A program made the translations under genes and the position numbers. Of a stretch of DNA of 64,000 nt, positions 24,784 through 33,244 are shown one piece after another (position 1 is the stretch's first letter; each line of letters starts with the position of its first letter). This stretch comes from Roseburia sp. (GTDB lineage: Bacteria > Bacillota > Clostridia > Lachnospirales > Lachnospiraceae), in the NCBI GenBank assembly GCA_017549185.1, contig JAFYVJ010000025.1, forward strand, positions 1 through 64,000, written 5' to 3'. Below the pieces are notes generated by a model, which saw only the letters and a program-made list of their open reading frames with translations, had not been told where the DNA came from and did no database searches.

Positions 24784-25977
24784 ATGGAGAATTTTTTAGA
24801 AGATAGAGAATACGAAGAACGCCGCCAGCGACGTGCAGAACGTATTGCACGTATGCGTATCGAGAAACAGCGTCAGCAGAAAAGGATGAGAATGTTAAAA
24901 GTAATTTTGCCAGTGTCGTTAGTGGTATTGGTTATAATAAGCGTTGTTTCAGGAACAGGAAATGGAGCGGATGAAAATATTTATGCGAGTAACATTTCAA
25001 CACAGATAGAGATGGCAACGAATACGTTACAGACAGAGATGACGGAAGTGGCAGAAGTAGTGGAAGTAACAGAGGCACCTGAAGTAACAAAAGCACCGGT
25101 GGTGTATGAGTTTGTGGAAAATGATGCTACAAAAGGAATTTATAGTGAAGAAGTAATTAGTTCTCATGCCATTTTAGTAGATGCCAGCACGGATACAATT
25201 ATAGCAAAAAAAGGGGCATATGATATTATTTCGCCTGCTTCTATGACAAAGGTGTTAACTGCATTAGTGGCAGCAGAACATATTACCGAAGATGAATTGG
25301 ATGAGACATTTACGATGACGTTAGAGATTACCGATTATTCATATGTGAATGATTGCAGTTCAGTGGGATTTTTGAATGAAGAAGTAGTAACGGTCCGTGA
25401 TTTGTTTTATGGAACGATTTTACCTTCCGGTGGAGATGCAGCAGTGGGATTAGCAACCTACGTGGCAGGTTCTCATGAAGCATTTGTAGAGCTGATGAAC
25501 AAAAAAATAGAAGAACTTGGGTTGTCAGAGACGGCTCATTTTACAAATTGCGTAGGTCTTTACGATAAAAATCATTATTGTACAGTGTATGATATGGCGG
25601 TTATTATGAGAGCTGCTATGGAAAATGAGATGTGTAGAGAATTTTTATCTGCAAAAAAATATACAACGACACCGACAGAGCAACATCCGGAGGGTATCAC
25701 GATATCCAACTGGTTTTTGCGTAGAATTGAGGACAAAGATACCGGTGGTGAAGTGATTGGTGCAAAGACTGGATATGTAGTACAGTCAAAAAGTTGTGCG
25801 GTAAGTTATGGTACGTTTGGGGCAAGTGAAACACCATATATCTGTGTGACAGCAGGTTCTAACAGCAGTTGGAGATGTATTTACGATCAGGTGGAGATTT
25901 ATACACGATATGTACCGGAAGATGCTGCAGGAGTAGAAGTGCCAGATAGTACTGGTGAAGCAGTAGACGAAGAATAA
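24784..25977 (+). CDS. D-alanyl-D-alanine carboxypeptidase (peptidase S11)
   Basis: A 397-residue penicillin-binding protein of the DacA/DacF type. A long basic cytoplasmic start (about 38 residues rich in Arg, Glu and Gln) precedes a single membrane helix (39-60), then a Glu/Thr/Val-rich spacer, then the peptidase domain with the catalytic S153 and K156 in SPASMTK, a second motif PSGGDAAV (SGG in place of SxN) and K328 in GAKTGY. It trims the pentapeptide of peptidoglycan outside the membrane. The N-terminal anchor differs from the usual C-terminal anchor of PBP5. It stands alone and ends before a hairpin. Confidence 0.88.
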   Translation: MENFLEDREYEERRQRRAERIARMRIEKQRQQKRMRMLKVILPVSLVVLVIISVVSGTGNGADENIYASNISTQIEMATNTLQTEMTEVAEVVEVTEAPEVTKAPVVYEFVENDATKGIYSEEVISSHAILVDASTDTIIAKKGAYDIISPASMTKVLTALVAAEHITEDELDETFTMTLEITDYSYVNDCSSVGFLNEEVVTVRDLFYGTILPSGGDAAVGLATYVAGSHEAFVELMNKKIEELGLSETAHFTNCVGLYDKNHYCTVYDMAVIMRAAMENEMCREFLSAKKYTTTPTEQHPEGITISNWFLRRIEDKDTGGEVIGAKTGYVVQSKSCAVSYGTFGASETPYICVTAGSNSSWRCIYDQVEIYTRYVPEDAAGVEVPDSTGEAVDEE

Positions 25978-26007
25978 AAGTAAAAAAGTAATGAAAATGT
26001 AACAATA

Positions 26008-26043
26008 AATGGCAGGTGCACGATAGATGACACCTGCCATTTT
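26008..26043. terminator. bidirectional terminator
   Basis: AAATGGCAGGTG and CACCTGCCATTT form a perfect 12-bp stem between the convergent carboxypeptidase and cotJ genes. Confidence 0.8.
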
Positions 26044-26064
26044 GTGTGTGTTTAAAGATTTTTG

Positions 26065-26673
26065 TTAGAAGATAGGTTTTTTATCGAATTCTGGATTGAA
26101 GTCGTAAAAATTCTTGCAGTTTAACGTATCTTTGGTCATCTCGAGTGCTTCACCAAAACGCTGGAAATGCACGATTTCTCTGGCACGTAAAAATTTTAAT
26201 GGTGCAATGACATCCGGGTCATCGATGACGCGGAGAAGGTTATCGTAGACAGTCCGTGCTTTTTGCTCTGCTGCGAGGTTTTCGAAAAGGTCTGTGATGG
26301 CATCACCCTTTGACTGAAATTCCAAAGACGTAAAAGGGATAGCGGCAGCAGCCTGTGGGAAGAGACCTTTTGTGTGGTCAATATAGTAGGCATCAAAACC
26401 TGCTTTTTTTACATCTTCTAAAGACAAGTCACGAGTTAATTGATAGACCATGGCACAGATGATTTCCATGTGGTTTAGTTCTTCTACACCGATGTCGGTC
26501 AGAAGCCCACCAACTTCTTTTACAGGCATGGTGTAACGTTGTGCGAGATAACGCATGCTGGCAGATAACTCGCCGTCCGGACCACCATATTGACTCATGA
26601 TGAGTCGAGCAATGTCTGGATTTGTATTTTTGATTTTTACAGGAAATTGTAATCTTTTTTCATAGGCAAACAT
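26065..26673 (-). CDS. cotJC: spore coat protein CotJC, manganese-catalase fold
   Basis: A 202-residue protein of the Mn-catalase family, starting MFAYEKRLQFPVKIKNTNPD as CotJC proteins do, with ferritin-like helices carrying metal ligands (IGVEELNHMEIICAM near 75-90, NLAAEQKARTVYDNL, RAREIVHFQRFGEAL). Full length. Its ATG shares the last base of the TAA stop of the fused cotJA/cotJB gene, so translation is coupled. It is expected in the mother cell during sporulation as part of the coat. Confidence 0.9.
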   Translation of the reverse strand: MFAYEKRLQFPVKIKNTNPDIARLIMSQYGGPDGELSASMRYLAQRYTMPVKEVGGLLTDIGVEELNHMEIICAMVYQLTRDLSLEDVKKAGFDAYYIDHTKGLFPQAAAAIPFTSLEFQSKGDAITDLFENLAAEQKARTVYDNLLRVIDDPDVIAPLKFLRAREIVHFQRFGEALEMTKDTLNCKNFYDFNPEFDKKPIF

Positions 26674-27137
26674 TAGATGCACGCTCCTTCCCATGGCAGA
26701 GGTCCTTCCGTCCAACCATACATTTTCTTATCATAGTTTCCAGTTTTGATGGCAGATTCAGTTAATGGGTAGAAACGGTGCGTAAATTCTGCTAAAAGTC
26801 GAAGCCGTTGTTCCAATAAATCGCGGAACAACGAAGCACCATTCGGGCAGTCCGGGTGTGTGTCCAGATACAGTGTCAGATCGTTTAATGCGAAGCTTAC
26901 AGCGGCAAGTTCACTCATTAATTCCTCACGGTTTTTCTGAGTAATATCGGACATACTACTACTGGTTTTGCATTCACATTTCCCTATCGGAGCTTTGTGA
27001 AAAGTCAGGTTCAGGCAAGGGAAAATTGTGCCTTCAGATAAAGCAGTACACCAGTCGTATGGTTCGCACCATTCCTGTTTCGGAACAGTTGCCATGGCTA
27101 AATGTTCCGCACAGGTGCACATATTTTTTGTGTCCAT
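26673..27137 (-). CDS. CotJA-CotJB fusion, spore coat
   Basis: A 154-residue protein that joins two coat proteins usually encoded by separate genes. Residues 1-60 match CotJA (EPYDWCTALSEGTIFPCLNL); residues 68-154 match CotJB (LAAVSFALNDLTLYLDTHPD, end GPLPWEGACI). The link in between is short and charged with no stop or frameshift sign. GAGGAGG stands before the ATG. First gene of the operon with cotJC. The N-terminus contains an unusual number of Cys residues (C7, C9, C24, C29 and more). Confidence 0.85.
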   Translation of the reverse strand: MDTKNMCTCAEHLAMATVPKQEWCEPYDWCTALSEGTIFPCLNLTFHKAPIGKCECKTSSSMSDITQKNREELMSELAAVSFALNDLTLYLDTHPDCPNGASLFRDLLEQRLRLLAEFTHRFYPLTESAIKTGNYDKKMYGWTEGPLPWEGACI

Positions 27138-27394
27138 AAAATACCTCCTCTTTTGAAAAATAAATCATTGGTTACATAGTTAGTTTTTGCGGAATGAGGG
27201 GGAAAAAACAGGGAAGATGTTGGAAAAGAAAATAGATTTTTTGAAAATGGATAAAATTGAATGCTTTTTATCTACTTGAAGGTAAGTTATAATATCGGTA
27301 TATATACATGCTGAAGTGCGAATAGGTCACTATGCGATAATATATGATTGTTGTAGTGTGATGAGATTTAATAATGAAAAACAGGGAGAATCGT

Positions 27395-27727
27395 ATGCAG
27401 GGCAAATATAAAGTAATCACGTTGTGTGGCAGCACAAGATTTAAAAATGAATTTATAGAGACACAGAAGCGTCTGACTCTAGAAGGAAATATCGTAATCA
27501 GTGTTGGCCTGTTCGGCCATGCGGGCGATAAGGAAGTGTGGGAAAACATGGATGAAGATACACTGACACAGACGAAGATTATGCTGGACGATATGCATAA
27601 ACGCAAGATTGATATGGCGGATGAGATTTTTGTTATCAATGTGGGAGGATATATAGGAGACAGCACACGTTCGGAGATTGCTTACGCGGCAGAGCATGGT
27701 AAAGTTGTACGGTATTTGGAGAGTTAG
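27395..27727 (+). CDS. nucleoside 2-deoxyribosyltransferase-like protein
   Basis: A 110-residue protein with the small Rossmann-like fold of the DUF4406/nucleoside 2-deoxyribosyltransferase group: VITLCGSTRFKNEF at the start, ADEIFVINVGGYIGDSTRSE and EIAYAAEHGKVVRYL at the end. I start at the ATG six bases after GGGAG; an earlier ATG has no binding site. Substrate unknown. The L,D-transpeptidase gene follows 18 bases later, so they may be co-transcribed. Confidence 0.7.
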   Translation: MQGKYKVITLCGSTRFKNEFIETQKRLTLEGNIVISVGLFGHAGDKEVWENMDEDTLTQTKIMLDDMHKRKIDMADEIFVINVGGYIGDSTRSEIAYAAEHGKVVRYLES

Positions 27728-27745
27728 AAGTAGTAAGAGGGATGT

Positions 27746-28585
27746 ATGAATAGAAAAGATTTTTATAGAAAATTGGTGTGTGCAGTGATGGGTGGTTATG
27801 TGCTCACGGCTGTGGCTTGTGCACCGCAAAAAGAAGAGGTGGCAGGAACTGAGGTCTTAGAAACGGAGTGGATGGAGACGGAGATTTCGGAGGAGATGGA
27901 AAGTGTCGGCGGAGAAACTGTGGAAGTGGCTGTGACGGAGATTGTTACGGCGGAAATTGAGACACAGGTGCAGGAAGTGCAGACAGAGGAAAAAGAATCA
28001 AGCTGGGTGGCGGATTTGGATGTGGCAGAAACTGCAAGCCAGATTATTGTGGTGGCAGCAGATGGAAGCAGTGCGACTGTATCTATGCATAACAAAGAGA
28101 AAGATGGTAGCTGGACAGAGTTACTTTGTACTGACGGAAAAATCGGTCGGAACGGCATCGGTAAGACAAAAGAAGGTGACGGGAAAACACCTACGGGTGT
28201 GTATCGTTTTCTCTTTGGGTTTGGGAATATGCCAGACCCAGAATGTGGACTGAATTACACACAGGTGGATGATAGTTATTATTGGGTAGATGATTCGGAT
28301 TCTGCTTGTTATAATCAGTTTGTGACTACAAACGAAGTGACAATAGATTGGGACTCGGCAGAACATATTGCAGGTGTAAAGCGTTCTTATAATTATGTGT
28401 TGGCGTTGGACTATAATGCGGAGCGTGTGCCGGGAAAAGGCTCGGCAATTTTTATGCACTGTACACCTACTAGTGGAGCTGGATGTATTGCGCTACCGGA
28501 AGAGATGATGGTGGAGATAATGAGGAATGTGGAAGCTGGGTGTGTGGTCGTGATTGATAGTGTGGAAGGTGTAATGGGGTATTAA
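27746..28585 (+). CDS. L,D-transpeptidase-family exported protein
   Basis: A 279-residue protein with a signal peptide ending in LTAVACAPQ (a weak lipobox), an acidic Glu/Thr/Val-rich spacer to about residue 90, and a YkuD-type domain: GIGKTKEGDGKTPTGVYRF near 138-156, and the catalytic block FMHCTPTSGAGCIALP near 236-251, where the Cys is the nucleophile. It would cross-link or anchor to peptidoglycan outside the cell. AGAGGG precedes the ATG. The EamA transporter gene follows after 33 bases. Confidence 0.78.
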   Translation: MNRKDFYRKLVCAVMGGYVLTAVACAPQKEEVAGTEVLETEWMETEISEEMESVGGETVEVAVTEIVTAEIETQVQEVQTEEKESSWVADLDVAETASQIIVVAADGSSATVSMHNKEKDGSWTELLCTDGKIGRNGIGKTKEGDGKTPTGVYRFLFGFGNMPDPECGLNYTQVDDSYYWVDDSDSACYNQFVTTNEVTIDWDSAEHIAGVKRSYNYVLALDYNAERVPGKGSAIFMHCTPTSGAGCIALPEEMMVEIMRNVEAGCVVVIDSVEGVMGY

Positions 28586-28618
28586 TATAATCCTATAATA
28601 AAAAACAAGGAGTTTTGT

Positions 28619-29452
28619 ATGTTTTACTTAATGTTGGCAATTTTAAGTAGTGCCATGGTTTCAATCACCATGCGCATATCTGAAAAATACATAACAAACA
28701 AAATGGCAATGTTTATGTCGAACTATGCTATCTGTATCGCTTTATCTGCGGCATTTATGGACTGGAAAAATATGAGTGCAGGACTGGGAGTGCCAGCGTT
28801 AGTATTAGGTGCCATAAGTGGTGTTCTTTACCTCGTCAGTTTCATTTTTCTAAAATACAATATGCAGCATAATGGAATTGTGTTGTCGTCGACGTTTATG
28901 AAACTGGGAGTGCTGATTCCAACGATTATGGCGGTGGTAGTGTTCCATGAGATGCCAAGTTGGACGCAGGTGCTTGGTATTACGATTTCTGTTTTGGCTA
29001 TTGTTATCATACATTTTGAAAAAGAGGCATTGCAGGAGAGTAATAAAAAAGTTTGGCTGTTACTTCTATTAGTTTTAAGTGGTTTCACAGATTCTATGGC
29101 GAATATTTATGAGCAGGTGGGAAAAGCAGAAGGAAAAGACGGATATTTGTTGATAACTTTTTTTGTAGCATTTTTATTGGCTACGGTTTGTGCATGCCGT
29201 GACAAGAATAAGATAACCGGAAAAGATTTACTTTTTGGTATGCTTATTGGAATACCGAATTATTTTTCGGCACGGTTCTTGCTTCTGGCATTGGGCAGTG
29301 TGGATGCAGTGCTTACATATCCAATGTATAGTGTGGCAACGATGATTGTGATTATGCTGGTCGGAGTTTTTGCGTTCCGCGAACGGCTCAGTAAGAAAAA
29401 AGCGATTGCACTAGGGATGATTGTAGTGGCAGTTTGCTTGTTGAATATGTAA
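28619..29452 (+). CDS. EamA/DMT-family transporter
   Basis: A 277-residue protein with ten predicted membrane helices in two repeats, each ending in the family pattern (second repeat: DAVLTYPMYSVATMIVIMLV, GVFAFRERLSKKKAIALGMI). This is the drug/metabolite superfamily; substrate unknown. AAGGAG stands before the ATG. Possibly the last gene of a unit with the L,D-transpeptidase gene. Confidence 0.82.
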   Translation: MFYLMLAILSSAMVSITMRISEKYITNKMAMFMSNYAICIALSAAFMDWKNMSAGLGVPALVLGAISGVLYLVSFIFLKYNMQHNGIVLSSTFMKLGVLIPTIMAVVVFHEMPSWTQVLGITISVLAIVIIHFEKEALQESNKKVWLLLLLVLSGFTDSMANIYEQVGKAEGKDGYLLITFFVAFLLATVCACRDKNKITGKDLLFGMLIGIPNYFSARFLLLALGSVDAVLTYPMYSVATMIVIMLVGVFAFRERLSKKKAIALGMIVVAVCLLNM

Positions 29453-29560
29453 TGGAGATATCAAAAGTTTGCATCTTTTCCACATTCGTATTAATATATT
29501 TTTAGAAAGAAATTTTTCGGAGTATCAGTGCTTGGTGTAACAAGAGCAAAAGGAGTATTT

Positions 29561-31417
29561 ATGCAGATTAAATCCATCCATATCAACAATTTTAAATCTA
29601 TCCGAGAATTAGAGCTTACAGACATCGAGAATGCCTTAATTTTGGTCGGTAAGAATAATACCGGTAAAACGGTAGTGCTTGATGCGATAAGGGCTGTAAC
29701 GGGCGATTACGCGGTCAGGGATACAGATTTTAATGAGAAAAAACAAAATATAGAGATTGGTATGGTGCTTGAGATTACAGAGGAAGATCTGCGTTTATTC
29801 CATGGGCAGGGAATTGTGAGCAATTATAAAAAGTTTGACTCTTGGAAAAGAGATTTTGGAGAGAAGTTACCATCTTATACGGAAGGTAATCTGCACTTTG
29901 TATGTATGATTAATCAGAATGGTAAAGTCCGCTACGATGATGGTACACATAAAAATAACCGTTATATACAAGAAGTGCTACCAAGGTTGCATTTTATTGA
30001 CACGACAAGGAATGTGGCACCGTTGCAAGAAGATTTGTTGATGTATCAAGAGTCGGAAGAGCTTAGTCGTCTGCGTTCGAATGCTTGTATGTTTGACTCT
30101 ACGAAAAATTGTAATCATTGTTTTCAGTGTATCGGATTGATTAATCAGAAAAGACCGGAAGAGTTGCAGGTATACGAGACAGCAAGATTGTTAGAGTATA
30201 AAATGTATCAGTTGAACTTAAGCCGTTTTGCAGAAAAAATTAATGAGAATTATCGCAAAAATGGTGGTGTAGAGGAGATTCGCTGTAGCCTTTCCTGTAA
30301 TATGGAGGAACTGTTTTCGATTCGTGTGGATGCGTGGCATGAGGAAGCGAAGCACCTTAGCCCAGTAGAACGCTTGGGAAATGGTATGAAAAGTATTTAT
30401 ATGCTTTCGCTCCTTGAGACTTATATCGAAGATGAAAAAAGTATTCCGAGTATTATTATTGTAGAGTACCCGGAACTGTTTTTGCACCCATCTTTACAGA
30501 AAACTGCGAGCAAGATTTTATATCGATTGTCTAAGAAAAATCAGGTGATATTTACGACACATTCACCGAATATGGTGGCAAATTTTACCAAGGGACAGAT
30601 TTGTCAGATGGTATTGGATGAGGATGGTTATTCTGCGGCACGTCAGAATGCTGATATTGATGACATTTTGACGGATTTAGGATATAGTGCCAATGATTTT
30701 TTGAATGTAGATTTCGTGTTTATCGTAGAGGGAAGGCAGGATAAATCCAGACTTCCGTTACTACTGGAGAAGTATTATTCAGAAGTACATGATAAGGATG
30801 GAGAATTGTCACGTATCTCGATTATTACTACGAATAGTTGTACCAATATTAAGACATATGCGAATTTAAAATATATGAATCAGCTTTATCTGCGTGATCA
30901 GTTTTTGATGATTCGAGATGGAGATGGAAAGAATCTAGAAGAGTTGGCAAATCAGCTTTGTAAATATTACAGTGAACGTAACGTGCAGGATATCGATAGG
31001 TTGCCTCGTGTGCGTAGACAGAATGTATTGATATTAAAATATTATTCCTTTGAAAATTATTTTTTAAATCCTAGTGTGATGGCACAGTTGGGAATTGTAG
31101 AGAGCGAAGATGCTTTTTGGGAGACTTTATTTGCAAAATGGCAGCAGTATTTGTATCGTATCGTAAGTGGACAGCATCTTAGAGAAGTCTTGGGGAAAGA
31201 TATCGAGTCAATAGAAGAATTGCAGGCAAATTTTGAAGTATTCAAGATATATATGCGAGGGCATAATCTGTACGATATTTTTTATGGGCGATTTCGTGAA
31301 CAGGAGACTGAACTTTTGCGAAAGTATTTAGAGATTGCACCAAGGGAAGAGTTTGCGGATATTTTAGATGCGATTGATTCGTTTGAGTTTTTTGAAAGTC
31401 GCAGGAGAGAGGATTAG
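29561..31417 (+). CDS. OLD-like ATPase/TOPRIM nuclease with a cysteine cluster
   Basis: A 618-residue protein of the overcoming-lysogenization-defect type. N-terminal ABC-like ATPase: MQIKSIHINNFKSIRELEL, Walker A GKNNTGKT (residues 29-36), the signature LSPVERLGNGMKS, and Walker B IIIVEYPELFLHP. C-terminal TOPRIM domain: FIVEGRQDKSRLP with Glu near 390 and MIRDGDGKN. Between the Walker motifs lies C176, C184, C187 and C190 (C-X7-C-X2-C-X2-C), a likely metal site that is not part of the standard family. AAGGAG precedes the chosen ATG. Single gene, without the UvrD-like partner of Gabija; a defence role is possible but unproven. Confidence 0.78.
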   Translation: MQIKSIHINNFKSIRELELTDIENALILVGKNNTGKTVVLDAIRAVTGDYAVRDTDFNEKKQNIEIGMVLEITEEDLRLFHGQGIVSNYKKFDSWKRDFGEKLPSYTEGNLHFVCMINQNGKVRYDDGTHKNNRYIQEVLPRLHFIDTTRNVAPLQEDLLMYQESEELSRLRSNACMFDSTKNCNHCFQCIGLINQKRPEELQVYETARLLEYKMYQLNLSRFAEKINENYRKNGGVEEIRCSLSCNMEELFSIRVDAWHEEAKHLSPVERLGNGMKSIYMLSLLETYIEDEKSIPSIIIVEYPELFLHPSLQKTASKILYRLSKKNQVIFTTHSPNMVANFTKGQICQMVLDEDGYSAARQNADIDDILTDLGYSANDFLNVDFVFIVEGRQDKSRLPLLLEKYYSEVHDKDGELSRISIITTNSCTNIKTYANLKYMNQLYLRDQFLMIRDGDGKNLEELANQLCKYYSERNVQDIDRLPRVRRQNVLILKYYSFENYFLNPSVMAQLGIVESEDAFWETLFAKWQQYLYRIVSGQHLREVLGKDIESIEELQANFEVFKIYMRGHNLYDIFYGRFREQETELLRKYLEIAPREEFADILDAIDSFEFFESRRRED

Positions 31418-31543
31418 AAGAAGATTTTAAAAGAATTGGCGAAGTGATTCTTGTATTAGAGTTGTTGTAATTGTTCAAATTGTCAGAATAATATATCGAA
31501 AAGAAACAAAAGACAAAAAATAATAAAATAAATAAAGAAAAGA

Positions 31544-31572
31544 TTGACAAATGCAAGAAAAAATGCTAATAT
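31544..31572 (+). promoter_or_regulatory. consensus sigma-A promoter
   Basis: TTGACA at 31,544-31,549 and TAATAT at 31,567-31,572 with exactly 17 bp between. It is followed by 390 bases with no long reading frame, so it most likely drives an RNA. Confidence 0.8.
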
Positions 31573-31578
31573 TCAATT

Positions 31579-31960
31579 AACAACAAAACAACAATTTCCA
31601 ATAGGAAATTTCAATATATAAGAATGAAAGAATTGGAGGTACAGTCCAATGGGAACAATCACTCACTGAACTCAATATAAGAGTGGTAATATTAGAGATT
31701 AGCTAATACTTATATTGAGCATTTACCACACCATTTACATAGATGAAAGTAACTGTTTCGTATGAATGGTTACGAATTATAAATTCAAGAAAAATATGTA
31801 TAGTAAAGGGTCTATGGAAACAGTTAATGGGTTATATAGAATATGATTAATTAGCTGATAACAACATGATAGAGAACTTTACAGAAAGAGGTACAGAATT
31901 GAATATTGAAGTTATATAAGACGACCACTATGGCAGATAAAACGCAATAGTGGTCGTTAT
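31579..31960 (+). ncRNA. candidate structured RNA of about 380 nt
   Basis: From a strong promoter to a hairpin (ACGACCACTAT/ATAGTGGTCGT, 31,921-31,957) there is no reading frame above a few codons but many complementary segments: AATTTCC/GGAAATT with a four-base loop (31,593-31,610), ATTGGA/TCCAAT (31,632-31,650), CTCAATATAAG/CTTATATTGAG (31,671-31,719), GTGGTAA/TTACCAC (31,683-31,729, crossing the previous stem) and AACTGTTTC/GAAACAGTT (31,751-31,825). A six-residue frame (MGTITH) follows a good GGAGGT at 31,635. It matches none of the common RNA classes I know (tmRNA, RNase P, 6S, SRP). The end hairpin lacks a clean T run, so the 3' end is uncertain. Confidence 0.45.
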
Positions 31961-31966
31961 TAATTT

Positions 31967-32016
31967 GTACTATTCAGGGCTAAGGTGGTTTTGCAAACGG
32001 TGCTCTGAATAATTAC
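31967..32016. repeat. dispersed palindromic element, copy 1
   Basis: GTACTATTCAG and CTGAATAATTAC form the arms. The 60-base stretch around it, including the inner CTAAGGTG, resembles that at 42,351-42,400. It lies between the candidate RNA and the end of the convergent hydrolase gene. Confidence 0.55.
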
Positions 32017-32023
32017 ATCAATT

Positions 32024-32962
32024 TTAGCCAAGGCATTTCTTAAAAAAGTCTTGCATAGCATTTTCATAAATATCAGGCGCTGTCATATAACAAAGCCCGT
32101 GTCCTGCATCCGGAACCGTTACAAGTGTTACTTGGCTTGGATTCGCATTTTTAATGTCGCAGCTCATATCACAGGGTACGAAATAATCGGCTTCTCCGTG
32201 GATAATCAGAATGGGAAGATGCGTATTTTTTATAGCAGTTATAGCACTGCTTTCTTCTAAATCAAAATGGGCGAAAAGTCTGGCACCGAGTTTGATGAAG
32301 GGATATAGTAAATTCGCAGGTAGGTGCATTTCCACACAACAAACTTTTTTGATGATAGCTTCCGGCGCAGAGTATGGGCAGTCTGCAATGATGCCTTTTA
32401 CATCTAATGGAAGAGGCTGGTCGCTTGCCATCAGTACAGTAGCAGCACCCATAGAAAGCCCTGCTAATATAATAGGCACATCTTTGCCAAAACGAGAACG
32501 TGCATAATCAATCCAACAAAGGACATCCTTTCGTTCTAAGATACCAAAAGTAATAGATTTTCCTTCACTCTGACCATGGGAACGCTGGTCTACAACAAGG
32601 GCATTGTGTCCGATTTTGCCGGCATAAAGACTTCCGCCGCAAAAATCTAAAACAGCACTGCTTTTATATCCATGAAACTGAATCTGTAATGGTGCACCAT
32701 CAGCTACATGATAATAACGTGCATATAGTTTGAGACCGTCAAATGTGGTGATTGTAACTGGTTCAAAAGGTCGAACTAGCATGTTGTTTACACATTTTTC
32801 AATGTCTGTGCGGACTTTTAGATATTGTTCGCCATCTGGAAGGTGAATTTGTACGTCTTTATCCATTACACGTTTTGAGGCACGGAAGGAGATTCGATAG
32901 CAGACGTACGAAATGAATAGTGTTAATAAAACGCAAATAAAAAAGAATGCTAAAAGTATCAT
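32024..32962 (-). CDS. membrane-anchored alpha/beta hydrolase
   Basis: A 312-residue protein with an N-terminal membrane helix (MILLAFFFICVLLTLFISYV) and an alpha/beta hydrolase domain: oxyanion strand LQIQFHGYKS, nucleophile elbow GLSMGAA, acid D in HGEADYFVP and the catalytic His in DAGHG. Esterase or lipase-like; substrate unknown. The open frame continues 41 codons upstream, but a promoter (TTGACA, 17 nt, TATACT) lies within that stretch, so translation must start later; GAGG ten bases before this ATG supports it. The start is the least certain part. Confidence 0.8.
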   Translation of the reverse strand: MILLAFFFICVLLTLFISYVCYRISFRASKRVMDKDVQIHLPDGEQYLKVRTDIEKCVNNMLVRPFEPVTITTFDGLKLYARYYHVADGAPLQIQFHGYKSSAVLDFCGGSLYAGKIGHNALVVDQRSHGQSEGKSITFGILERKDVLCWIDYARSRFGKDVPIILAGLSMGAATVLMASDQPLPLDVKGIIADCPYSAPEAIIKKVCCVEMHLPANLLYPFIKLGARLFAHFDLEESSAITAIKNTHLPILIIHGEADYFVPCDMSCDIKNANPSQVTLVTVPDAGHGLCYMTAPDIYENAMQDFFKKCLG

Positions 32963-33049
32963 AAATGGTAAATCCTCAAAGTTTATTTTGGTAGTCATAA
33001 ATGTTAAGATATGTTCGGACGAGCACTTTATGACTAATAACATTAGAAT

Positions 33050-33078
33050 AGTATAATTCGCTTGGGAAAGCCTGTCAA
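33050..33078 (-). promoter_or_regulatory. sigma-A promoter of the hydrolase gene
   Basis: Minus strand TTGACA (33,078-33,073), 17 nt, TATACT (33,055-33,050). Confidence 0.75.
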
Positions 33079-33244
33079 ATACCAAAAGTATTTCATAATT
33101 GGATTATGAACTTTTAAGGGGAAAAGAAGCAGAGTGATAACATAAACTTGCTAGATTGTATCAAGAATAGTAAAATTGATGAGAAGACATTATGTTTTCT
33201 AGTAGGGGCATGTTTGGTGTTAAGAAGTAGTAACGGAGGAAGTT

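Noticed and set aside
31635..31960. RNase P RNA identity for the candidate RNA
   Set aside because: GGAGGTACAGTCC and a later ACAGAA recall RNase P, but the conserved GAGGAAAGTCC, the remaining core and the GC content do not match.
33043..33085. N-terminal extension of the alpha/beta hydrolase to 33,085
   Set aside because: The extension covers the TTGACA/TATACT promoter of the gene itself, so it cannot be translated from that transcript.
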